Of a stretch of DNA of 64,000 nt, positions 57,092-64,000 are shown piece after piece. The stretch is from contig NZ_CP031425.1 of assembly GCF_003367705.1 (NCBI RefSeq), forward strand, positions 2,976,001 through 3,040,000, read 5' to 3'. The number at the start of each line of letters is the position of its first letter. The stretch's first letter is position 1. Source of the stretch: Microbacterium foliorum (lineage in GTDB: Bacteria; Actinomycetota; Actinomycetes; Actinomycetales; Microbacteriaceae). Below the pieces are notes generated by a model. It was given only the letters and a program-made list of their open reading frames with translations, was not told the DNA's origin and ran no database searches. Both the position numbers and the translations under genes were made by a program.

Positions 57092-58755
57092 ACGCCCACC
57101 CCCAGGGCGACGACGCGATCGGCGATGTCCCTCGCCGAGCGGCGGTGCGAGACGAGGATGACCGTGGCTCCGGCATCCGCCCGGGCGCGCAGCGACGCCC
57201 AGAGCCGCGCCTCGGTCTCGGAGTCGAGCGCACTGGAAGGCTCGTCGAGGGCCAGCAGGGAGTGCGGGTGACGCCCCTGTCGATACAGGGCGCGTGCGAC
57301 CGCGACGCGCTGCGCCTGTCCCCCCGAGAGGCCGCTGCCCTGCACACCGAGCTCGACCGCCGGATCGACCTCGTTCGCACAGGCATCGTCGAGCGCGTGG
57401 CGGATGCCGTCGGCATCCGGGGCGACGTCGCCCAGCGCGACGTTCTCTGCGACCGTGCCGCGGCTGAGCTGTGGCCGCTGTCCGCTCCAGGCCAGCCAGT
57501 CCGCGGGGGCGAGGGTGCGCACATCGACGCCGCCGACCGTGGCGGTCCCCTCGAACTCGGTCGCACCGCGCAGAGCGGCGAGCAGACTCGACTTGCCGAC
57601 ACCGCTCGGCCCCTCGATCAGGGTGACGGTTCCGGGGGTCGCGGTGAACGAGACGGGCGCAAGGTCGCGCACCCGGAGGCCTGAGACGACCAGGTCTCCC
57701 CCGGCCGCCGTTCGCGATTCAGCATGAAAATCTCCGGGGCCGGACTCACGGCCACCGGCACGCGGTTTCCCGACATCTCGTGCTGAATCGTGAACGCCGC
57801 CCGCCTGAGCCCCTGCCGCGTCGAGCACCTCGAACACGTCCTCAGTGGCCGCGACGCCCTCGGCCGCTGCGTGGAACTGCACGCCCACCTGGCGGATCGG
57901 CAGGAACGTCTCGGGCGCGAGCAGCAGCACGAACAGACCGACCTCGAGCGACAGATCGCCCGACAGCAGCCGGAACCCGACCGCCACCGCGATCAACGCC
58001 ACGGCCAGCGAGGCGAGCAGCTCCATCGCGAACCCCGACAGAAAAGAGAACCGCAGCACCTTCATCGTCTCGCGGCGGTACTCGTCGGCCGTGGCCTCGA
58101 TCTGGGCGGCGGCACGGCGCTCTCGGCCGAACAGCCGCAGCGTCGACAGCCCCTGCACCGTGTCGGCGAAGCGGGCGGCGAGGCGCTGCAGCGTCTGCCA
58201 CTGCGTGCGCTGCACGGTGCGGGTGGCGATGCCGATCAGGATCAGGAAGAGCGGGATCAGCGGCAGGGTGATGAGCGCGGTCAGACCGCTCGGCCAGTCC
58301 TGCCACCACATCACCGCGAGCAGCACCGGCGTCGCGATGACCGTGAGCACCAGCTGCGGGATGTATCGGGCGAAGTACGCGTCGAGCGCCTCGAGCCCGT
58401 GCCCCGCGGTGACGGCGAGACCGGCGCGGTTGCGCTGCGCGAGCCACCCCGGTCCGAGGCGGCCGATCGCGGCGATGAGCGCGGCGCGCAGCTGCATCCC
58501 GGTCTTCGCCGCCGCACGCGTGCCGGCGGCATCCGACCCCGCGATGAGCACCCCGCGCAGAGCGGCGAGCGCGAGCAGCCAGAGCAGCGACGGCATCACG
58601 TCGCGTCCGGCGAGCGCACCGGTGACGGCATCGGTCAGCATCCACGCGAACGCGATGGTGACCGCGGTCTGCGCGACGCCGATCATCCCCGACAGCAGCA
58701 GGAAACCCCGCGCGGCGCTCGCATACCGGATCAGGCGGATGTCGACCGGCTTCAT
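57088..58755 (-). CDS. cydD: Cytochrome bd assembly ABC exporter subunit CydD
   Basis: A 555-residue half-transporter beginning KPVDIRLIRYASAARGFLLLSG, the usual CydD start. The membrane domain is followed by Walker A EGPSGVGKSS, signature LSGGQAQRVAVARALY and Walker B SLLALDEPSSALD. A low-complexity insert (~residues 325-355) precedes the ATPase. The ATG at 58755 has no visible ribosome-binding site because the region upstream is occupied by the 39-bp tandem array, which may affect its translation. Confidence 0.9.
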   Translation of the reverse strand: MKPVDIRLIRYASAARGFLLLSGMIGVAQTAVTIAFAWMLTDAVTGALAGRDVMPSLLWLLALAALRGVLIAGSDAAGTRAAAKTGMQLRAALIAAIGRLGPGWLAQRNRAGLAVTAGHGLEALDAYFARYIPQLVLTVIATPVLLAVMWWQDWPSGLTALITLPLIPLFLILIGIATRTVQRTQWQTLQRLAARFADTVQGLSTLRLFGRERRAAAQIEATADEYRRETMKVLRFSFLSGFAMELLASLAVALIAVAVGFRLLSGDLSLEVGLFVLLLAPETFLPIRQVGVQFHAAAEGVAATEDVFEVLDAAGAQAGGVHDSARDVGKPRAGGRESGPGDFHAESRTAAGGDLVVSGLRVRDLAPVSFTATPGTVTLIEGPSGVGKSSLLAALRGATEFEGTATVGGVDVRTLAPADWLAWSGQRPQLSRGTVAENVALGDVAPDADGIRHALDDACANEVDPAVELGVQGSGLSGGQAQRVAVARALYRQGRHPHSLLALDEPSSALDSETEARLWASLRARADAGATVILVSHRRSARDIADRVVALGVGV

Positions 58756-58784
58756 CGGACAGCAGCGCGTTTCGTCTCGGGCAC

Positions 58785-58979
58785 GCTGCGCGCGGCCTCG
58801 CTCAACGACCGGGACCCGAGCGCGCTGCGCGCGGCCTCGCTCATCGAGCGGGTCTCGAGCACGCTGCGCGCGGCCTCGCTCAACGAGCGGGTCTCGGGCA
58901 CGCTGCGCGCGGCCTCGCTCAACGACCGGGACCCGAGCGCGCTGCGCGCGGCCTCGCTCGATGAGCGGGTGAACGCAGC
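58785..58979. repeat. Tandem array of five 39-bp units between cydB and cydD
   Basis: Five units starting GCTGCGCGCGGCCTCGCT occur at 58785, 58824, 58863, 58902 and 58941, each 39 bp, with small differences in the spacer part. The unit contains the GAGCGAG core of the repeat at 55311 (opposite strand: CGTTGAGCGAG). As 39 is divisible by 3, one frame reads 13-residue repeats, but nothing suggests that it is a gene. Confidence 0.9.
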
Positions 58980-58993
58980 CTCATGCAACCGAT

Positions 58994-60016
58994 TCACGCG
59001 TGGGCCGGAGCCCCCTCGATCGAGCGGCGGGTGACCCGCTTGCGGAAGATCCAGTAGGTCCACGTCTGGTAGGCCAGCACGAGCGGCAGGGCGATCAGGG
59101 CGGTCCAGCTCATGATGGTCAGCGTATACGGCGTGCTCGACGCGTTCTCGATCGTGAGGCTGAAGGCCGGATCGATCGTCGACGGCATCACGTAGGGGAA
59201 CAGCGCCGCGAACAGCATCACGACAGCGGATGCCACGCTCACCGCACCCGCCGTGAAGGCGCGTCCGTCGCGGCCGCGCAGCGAGAACACGACCGAGCCG
59301 ATCAGGGCGAGAGCGGCGACGAGCCCGCATCCGACCACCATCAGCATGAGCGGTGCGTCGCGCTCCCAGGCGATGCCGATCGTCCACAGCACCGTGCCTG
59401 CCGCGGCCAGCACCGTCGGGCCGGCCGCGAGCTTCACCAGACGGCGGGCGTCTTCGTGCACGGGGCCATCGGTCTTCAGCGCGACGAACAGCACCCCGTG
59501 CAGGAAGAACAGCAGCAGGGTCGTGGCTCCGACGAGCAGCGCGTACGGGTTCAGCAGCGCGAAGAACCCGCCCACGTAGATGTGGTTCGCATCGATCGCC
59601 ACGCCCTGCACGATGTTGCCGAAGGCGACGCCCCAGAGCAGCGCGGGCACGGCCGAGCCGATCACGATCATCCGATCGAATCCGGCCTTCCACTGCGCGC
59701 TCTCGCGCTGGTGCCGGTATTCGAACGACACCCCCCGCAGGATCAGCGCGAGCAGGATCAGCAGCAGCGGCAGGTAGAACCCGCTGAACAGTGTCGCGTA
59801 CCACTCGGGGAACGAGGCGAACAGGCACGCGCCGGCGACGATGACCCAGGTCTCGTTGAGATCCCAGATCGGGCCGATCGTGTTGATGACCTGGCGCCGT
59901 GAGACGTCGTTCTTGCCGAGGAACGGCAGCGACATGCCCACGCCGAAGTCGAACCCGTCGAGCACGAAGTAGCCGACGAAGAGGAAGGCGACGATCCAGA
60001 ACCACATGTATTCCAT
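58994..60016 (-). CDS. cydB: Cytochrome bd ubiquinol/menaquinol oxidase subunit II (CydB)
   Basis: A 340-residue membrane subunit with about eight or nine helices. It starts MEYMWFWIVAFLFVGYFVLDGFDFGVGMSLPFLGKND, the highly conserved CydB N-terminus, with the following RRQVINTIGPIWDLNETWVIVAGACLFASFPEWYATLFSGFYLPLLLIL. GAGAGGGAGC precedes the ATG at 60016, 12 nt after cydA. It pairs with CydA to form the high-affinity terminal oxidase used at low oxygen. Confidence 0.95.
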   Translation of the reverse strand: MEYMWFWIVAFLFVGYFVLDGFDFGVGMSLPFLGKNDVSRRQVINTIGPIWDLNETWVIVAGACLFASFPEWYATLFSGFYLPLLLILLALILRGVSFEYRHQRESAQWKAGFDRMIVIGSAVPALLWGVAFGNIVQGVAIDANHIYVGGFFALLNPYALLVGATTLLLFFLHGVLFVALKTDGPVHEDARRLVKLAAGPTVLAAAGTVLWTIGIAWERDAPLMLMVVGCGLVAALALIGSVVFSLRGRDGRAFTAGAVSVASAVVMLFAALFPYVMPSTIDPAFSLTIENASSTPYTLTIMSWTALIALPLVLAYQTWTYWIFRKRVTRRSIEGAPAHA

Positions 60017-60028
60017 GACTGCTCCCTC

Positions 60029-61444
60029 TCAGTACACGACCGACGGCAGCTGGGCCGTCTCCTCGTGGGGCTGCTCTTCGGTGTCGGGGCCCTTCTGGGC
60101 CGCGCGGATGATGAGACGGATCTCGACCACGGCGAGCGCGGCGTAGATCGCGGTGAAGGCGATCAGCGAGATGAGGACTTCGACGCCGCTGACGCCGGGC
60201 GAGACGCCGTCCTGGGTGGTCATCAGCCCGAACACGATCCAGGGCTGTCTGCCCATCTCGGTGAAGACCCAGCCCATGATGTTGGCGACGAGCGCCAGCG
60301 GGAACGACCAGATCGCGAGCTTCCACATCCACGGAGCCGGCGGCTTCTTGGCTCCCTTGCGGGTGAGCCAGAGTCCGACGACGGCGACGAGCGCGGCGGC
60401 CATGCCCAGGCCGATCATCCAGCGGAACGCCCAGTAGGTCACCCAGAGGATCGGGGCGAACTCGGTGAGACCGGTGTCGGCGAAGGTGGTGGCGTACTCG
60501 GCGTTGAGGTCGTTGATGCCGTGCACGCAGGCGTCGAACGTGTGGGTCGACAGCAGCGACAGCAGGTACGGCACGCGGATAGAGAACAACTCGGAGCTGC
60601 CGTCGGGCGTGCCGAGCGTGAAGAGGCTGAAGGAGGCATCCGGTCCGCACACCGTGTTGAAGGTCGCCTCGGCGGCCGCCATCTTCATGGGCTGTGCGGC
60701 GTACATCGCGAGACCCAGCTGGTCGCCGGTGAGTACGACGCCCGCGGTGGAGAAGATCATCGCCCAGAGCCCGAACTTCAGCGAGATGCGCATCGTGTCG
60801 AAGTGCTGTCCCCGTGCCAGGTGCCAGGCCGAGACCGAGATGACGACACCGGCCGCGAACATCAGCGCGCCGAAGATCGTGTGCGGGAACGCCGCGAGGG
60901 CGACGGGGTTGGTCAGCAGAGCCCAGAAGTCGACCAGCTCGGCGCGGTTCGTCACGGGGTTGTACTCGTAGCCGACCGGGTTCTGCATGAACGCGTTGGC
61001 GGCGATGATGAAGTACGCCGAGAGGATGCTGCCGATCGAGACGCACCAGATGGTGGCCAGGTGCAGCTTCTGCGGGAGCTTGTCCCATCCGAAGATCCAC
61101 AGCCCGATGAACGTCGCCTCGAAGAAGAAGGCGAGCAGTCCCTCGAAGGCGAGCGGGGCGCCGAACACGTCGCCGACGAACCGGGAGTAGTCCGACCAGT
61201 TCATGCCGAACTGGAACTCCTGCACGATGCCCGTGACCACGCCCATGGCGAAGTTGATCAGGAAGATCTTGCCGAAGAACCGCGTGAGGTGCAGGTACTG
61301 CACCTTGCCGGTGCGCACCCACGCGGTCTGGAAGATCGCGGCGACGAGCGCCATGCCGATCGTGAGCGGCACGAAGAGGTAGTGGTAGACGGTGGTGAGT
61401 CCGAACTGCCATCGGGACAGGACCAGCGGGTCGAGCCATTCCAT
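60029..61444 (-). CDS. cydA: Cytochrome bd oxidase subunit I (CydA)
   Basis: A 471-residue quinol oxidase subunit with the haem ligands of the family in LSRWQFGLTTVYHYLFVPLTIG (N-terminal His) and AAFPHTIFGALMFAAGV (His), and the conserved GRQPWIVFGLMTTQDGVS block. The Q-loop is short, as in actinobacterial enzymes. GAAGGAGTGG precedes the ATG at 61444. It reduces oxygen with quinol in the membrane without pumping protons. A 13-bp motif upstream (61510) is shared with the promoter of the adjacent regulator. Confidence 0.95.
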   Translation of the reverse strand: MEWLDPLVLSRWQFGLTTVYHYLFVPLTIGMALVAAIFQTAWVRTGKVQYLHLTRFFGKIFLINFAMGVVTGIVQEFQFGMNWSDYSRFVGDVFGAPLAFEGLLAFFFEATFIGLWIFGWDKLPQKLHLATIWCVSIGSILSAYFIIAANAFMQNPVGYEYNPVTNRAELVDFWALLTNPVALAAFPHTIFGALMFAAGVVISVSAWHLARGQHFDTMRISLKFGLWAMIFSTAGVVLTGDQLGLAMYAAQPMKMAAAEATFNTVCGPDASFSLFTLGTPDGSSELFSIRVPYLLSLLSTHTFDACVHGINDLNAEYATTFADTGLTEFAPILWVTYWAFRWMIGLGMAAALVAVVGLWLTRKGAKKPPAPWMWKLAIWSFPLALVANIMGWVFTEMGRQPWIVFGLMTTQDGVSPGVSGVEVLISLIAFTAIYAALAVVEIRLIIRAAQKGPDTEEQPHEETAQLPSVVY

Positions 61445-61509
61445 GAGCCACTCCTTCTTCGCGCCCTGGTGCCACGCTAATGACGGGCCTGCCGCCCCCG
61501 AGGGGCCGC

Positions 61510-61522
61510 CGGCCGTGAATAA
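61510..61522. promoter_or_regulatory. 13-bp motif upstream of cydA shared with the regulator promoter
   Basis: CGGCCGTGAATAA lies 66 nt before the cydA start and recurs exactly at 62222-62234, 42 nt before the start of the HTH regulator. Both copies are in the same orientation to their gene, so it may be a regulator site or a shared promoter element. Confidence 0.6.
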
Positions 61523-61535
61523 GGCAGATGTGCGC

Positions 61536-62180
61536 CTAGGCGGCGGTCATCTCCGTCAGCGTCAGCTGTACGACGCACTCCGCAGGTACAGCGCAGTCCG
61601 CCGGGAGGGCGGAGGTGCGCACGGCCTCGGCGGCGAGCGGCCCACCGGCTTGGGTGAGCACCCCCTGCATGAGGCCGAGGTGCACGGTGCACAGCATCGG
61701 ACGGTCTTCGGCGCGACCCGCGGCGTGCGGGCACGGGCTGAGATCGACGGTGAGCTGCTCGTCATCGACGACGGGCTCGAAGCCGCTCTCTTCCAAGTGT
61801 TCGATCAGGGCGTCCAGCTGGTAGGTCGCGTCGCGACCCAGAGCCGAGGCGGATGCCGGCATCACCCGGCGCAGCAGGTCGCCGCGCTCGGCCGCGGCCT
61901 TGGCCTTGTTCCTCGCGATGGGGCTCGACGCGTCGGCCGTGCCGGTGGCGGCGCTGTACAGGGTGCGCGGGCGGCCGCGGGTGGTGCGGTGCTCGCTCGC
62001 CTGGATCACATAGCCGCCTTCGATGAGGCGCTGCAGGTGCTCGCGCACCGTGTTCGGATGCAGGCCCGTGGCCTGGCAGAGCTCGTCGATCGTGCGCTCC
62101 GCGCGCGTCTGCACGAGATGCAGGAGCTGCACCCGGGAGAACGTCGAGATCGGCCCGCAGACGGGCCCGCCATTGGCCAT
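61536..62180 (-). CDS. Cysteine-containing HTH regulator, likely of cyd genes
   Basis: A 214-residue winged-HTH protein. The HTH is VQLLHLVQTRAERTIDELCQATGLHPNTVREHLQRLIEGGYVIQASEHRTTRGRPRTLYSA, of ArsR/SufR type. The C-terminal part carries PCPHAAGRAEDRPMLCTVHLGLMQGVL, a Cys-x-His and a further Cys resembling the iron-sulfur or redox-sensing cluster of SufR-like regulators. The start at 62180 has CTGGAGTC; a longer frame to 62288 crosses the shared motif. It lies next to cydABDC, so it probably tunes the oxidase to oxygen or redox state. Confidence 0.85.
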   Translation of the reverse strand: MANGGPVCGPISTFSRVQLLHLVQTRAERTIDELCQATGLHPNTVREHLQRLIEGGYVIQASEHRTTRGRPRTLYSAATGTADASSPIARNKAKAAAERGDLLRRVMPASASALGRDATYQLDALIEHLEESGFEPVVDDEQLTVDLSPCPHAAGRAEDRPMLCTVHLGLMQGVLTQAGGPLAAEAVRTSALPADCAVPAECVVQLTLTEMTAA

Positions 62181-62221
62181 GACTCCAGTATCCCGCGGGC
62201 TCCGGACGACTTCGAGGTGTT

Positions 62222-62234
62222 CGGCCGTGAATAA
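62222..62234. promoter_or_regulatory. Second copy of the 13-bp motif upstream of the HTH regulator
   Basis: CGGCCGTGAATAA is identical to 61510-61522. It lies between the HTH regulator and radA, which start in opposite directions, and is nearer the regulator. Confidence 0.6.
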
Positions 62235-62280
62235 TGCTCCCGCTGATAGGGATGTCAGATGCCGGCGATAGCCTGACAGC

Positions 62281-63648
62281 ATGGCCACCCGAAAACCCGC
62301 CCCTCCCGCCTACGTCTGCACCGAGTGCGGATGGACGACGGCGAAGTGGGTCGGCCGCTGCGCCGAGTGCCAGCAGTGGGGCACCGTGCAGGAACAGGGC
62401 GCGCAGACCGGCATCCTGAGCCGGATCACTCCCCTCGCCCCGACAGCGGCGAAGGCCGCCCGCCCGATCACGCAGATCACGACCGAAGACGCCCCTCGCC
62501 GCACGAGCGGGGTGGGCGAGTTCGACCGGGTGCTCGGCGGCGGCATCGTGCCCGGGGCCGCGATCCTGCTCAGCGGCGAGCCGGGTGTCGGCAAGTCGAC
62601 CCTGCTGCTCGAGGTCGCGGCGAAGGCGGCGAGCTCGGGTCGGCGGGTGCTCTACGCGAGCGCAGAGGAGTCCCCGGCCCAGGTGCGGCTGCGCGCCGAA
62701 CGCACCGGGGCGCTGCACGACGAGCTGTATCTCGCGAGCGAGACCGATCTCGCGACGATCCTGGGGCACATCGACGAGGTGCAGCCGCAGCTCGTGATCG
62801 TCGACTCGGTGCAGACGGTGTCGTCGTCGCTGATCGACGGAGCCGCGGGCCAGCCGAGCCAGGTGCGCGAGGTCGCATCGGCGCTGATCCGCGTGGCGAA
62901 AGACCGCGGTCTGCCGATCATCATCGTCGGCCATGTCACGAAAGACGGCCAGGTGGCCGGCCCCCGGGTGCTCGAGCATCTCGTCGACGTCGTGTGCCAC
63001 TTCGAGGGCGACAGGCAGACGTCGTTGCGTTTCATCCGGGCGCTGAAGAACCGATTCGGCCCGACCGACGAGGTCGGATGCTTCGAGATGACGGGCGACG
63101 GCATCTCCGAGGTGCCCGATCCCTCCGGCCTGTTCCTCTCGCAGGGTGCGACCGAGCCGGGGACCTGCGTGGCGATCTCTCTCGAAGGGCGCCGTGCGCT
63201 CCCCGTCGAGGTGCAGGCGCTCACGATCACCACGACCGCTCCGAACCCGCGACGTGTCGTGCACGGTCTCGACTCGTCGCGGGTGGCGATGGTGCTGGCG
63301 ATCCTCGAGCGGCGCGCGGGGATCAAGACCAGCACGCTCGACGTGTACGTGTCGACGGTCGGTGGCGTGCGCTTCACGGAACCGGCCGCCGATCTCGCCA
63401 TCGCGATCGCCGTCGCCGGGTCGATCCAGCAGATATCCGTGCCGCGCACCGTCGCCGCCGTGGGCGAGCTCAGCCTCGCGGGCGAGATCCGCCCCGTGAC
63501 CCAATCGGCTCAGCGTCGATCCGAGGCCGCGCGGCTCGGCTACGAGCAGGTCGTCGATGACCGGTCGAAGACCCTCCGCGCCGCACTCAACGACGTCAGG
63601 GCTCGCAACACGAACCGACGCAGCGACGCGGACATTCCGCCTTTCTGA
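62281..63648 (+). CDS. radA: DNA repair protein RadA
   Basis: A 455-residue RadA/Sms protein. The N-terminal zinc finger is VCTECGWTTAKWVGRCAECQQWG, the RecA-like core has Walker A LLSGEPGVGKSTLL and the KNRFGPTDEVGCFEM motif diagnostic of RadA. A Lon-protease-like domain (residues ~290-455) follows. It remodels branched recombination intermediates with RecA. The ATG at 62281 lies in a short divergent region shared with the HTH regulator; only a weak ribosome-binding site is seen. Confidence 0.96.
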   Translation: MATRKPAPPAYVCTECGWTTAKWVGRCAECQQWGTVQEQGAQTGILSRITPLAPTAAKAARPITQITTEDAPRRTSGVGEFDRVLGGGIVPGAAILLSGEPGVGKSTLLLEVAAKAASSGRRVLYASAEESPAQVRLRAERTGALHDELYLASETDLATILGHIDEVQPQLVIVDSVQTVSSSLIDGAAGQPSQVREVASALIRVAKDRGLPIIIVGHVTKDGQVAGPRVLEHLVDVVCHFEGDRQTSLRFIRALKNRFGPTDEVGCFEMTGDGISEVPDPSGLFLSQGATEPGTCVAISLEGRRALPVEVQALTITTTAPNPRRVVHGLDSSRVAMVLAILERRAGIKTSTLDVYVSTVGGVRFTEPAADLAIAIAVAGSIQQISVPRTVAAVGELSLAGEIRPVTQSAQRRSEAARLGYEQVVDDRSKTLRAALNDVRARNTNRRSDADIPPF

Positions 63649-64000
63649 CCCGCCCGGCTTCGGCCGCCCGCGAGACAGCCGGGGCCACTTTCGCACCGGA
63701 AACGCCGGCGCCCGGCGCCGAACTGACCCCGCCCAGACCCCAGGTGCGGAACTGACCCCGCCCAGGTCCGTTCTGCCCTGCCCTGCCCCGCGAGCGCCCC
63801 GCCCCGCGAGCTGCCCTGCGTCACTTTCGCACCGGGCCGCGAGCTGCCCGGCCCTGCTCTGCGAGCTGCCCTGCCCTGCTCTGCCCTGCCCTGCCCTGCT
63901 CTGCCCCGCCCTGCGAGCTGCCCTGCGGGGTCACTTTCGCACCGGGCCGCCATCCGGGGTCACTTTCGCACCCGAAACGCCCGCATCCGGTGCCAAACTG
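63649..64000. repeat. Repeat-rich intergenic edge after radA
   Basis: No gene is seen in these 352 nt. The phrase CACTTTCGCACC(G/C) followed by G or A occurs four times (near 63688, 63822, 63931 and 63961), and the first and last copies also share GAAACGCC and a CCGAACTG/CCAAACTG end. Between them are CCCTGCCCTGCTCTG runs and GAGCTGCCC units. These look like interspersed elements and simple tandem drift, cut by the window edge. Confidence 0.75.

Noticed and set aside
58785..58979. CRISPR array
   Set aside because: Units are contiguous 39-bp repeats without unique spacers and no cas genes are present.
58752..61475. Very long minus-strand frame with 13-residue repeats across cydB and cydA
   Set aside because: It is a wrong-frame reading of cydA and cydB; the repeats follow from the 39-bp array being divisible by three.

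Overview
The window is high-GC DNA from an actinobacterium, most likely Microbacterium or another Microbacteriaceae. This rests on the overall gene style, many 4-bp ATGA start/stop overlaps, GTG and apparently leaderless starts, an Azt-type zinc importer, a cydABDC operon and the short intergenic repeats. The species call is inference. No prophage, CRISPR array or intact insertion sequence is visible. The layout is that of an accessory catabolic region: nearly every transport or enzyme cluster has its own regulator and a palindromic operator candidate.

Left part (1-11.9 kb, minus strand). Two sugar-type ABC import systems are arranged head to tail. The first is a GH32 glycosidase, a family-1 binding lipoprotein, two MalF/MalG-type permeases and a LacI regulator. 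The second is a paralogous LacI regulator, a family-5 binding lipoprotein and Dpp-type permeases, with the ATPase cut by the window edge. A 19-bp perfect inverted repeat sits between the two regulators.

11.9-20 kb. An amine or amino-alcohol type operon is read leftward: APC permease, amidohydrolase, SDR, APH-type kinase, and M23-like/class-III aminotransferase. A divergent LacI regulator and a 20-bp operator control it. The operon carries two apparent lesions: one extra G at the SDR C-terminus, which fuses it in frame to the kinase, and an in-frame TAG separating kinase from aminotransferase.

20-28.1 kb. A flavin monooxygenase/MarR/DUF3237 operon is followed by a zinc uptake locus. aztA is divergent from aztB, an aztD-like gene, aztC and aztD, with a Zur-box match between them.

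28-39.5 kb. The 3' end and terminator of aztD recur downstream and bracket two small genes. Next is a rhamnoside/glycoside cluster: GH78 rhamnosidase, a carboxylesterase-GH3 fusion, a TetR regulator, an MFS sugar transporter and an SGNH esterase. Three copies of a GTATCC-N4-GGATAC palindrome tie it together.

39.6-45 kb. An amine oxidation operon (cupin, flavin amine oxidase, APC permease, aldehyde dehydrogenase) faces a TetR gene across a 36-bp perfect palindrome.

45-54.4 kb. Several small regulator/redox-enzyme or transporter pairs and a HipBA pair are mixed with gene debris (transposase tail, third aztD-end copy, hydrolase fragment). The stretch ends at a tRNA-Ser(CGA).

54.5-64 kb. A possible 2OG-Fe(II)-type protein, cydABDC (cytochrome bd oxidase and its assembly exporter) with a 5 x 39-bp tandem array between cydB and cydD, a cysteine-containing HTH regulator sharing a 13-bp motif with the cydA promoter, radA, and a repeat-rich right edge.
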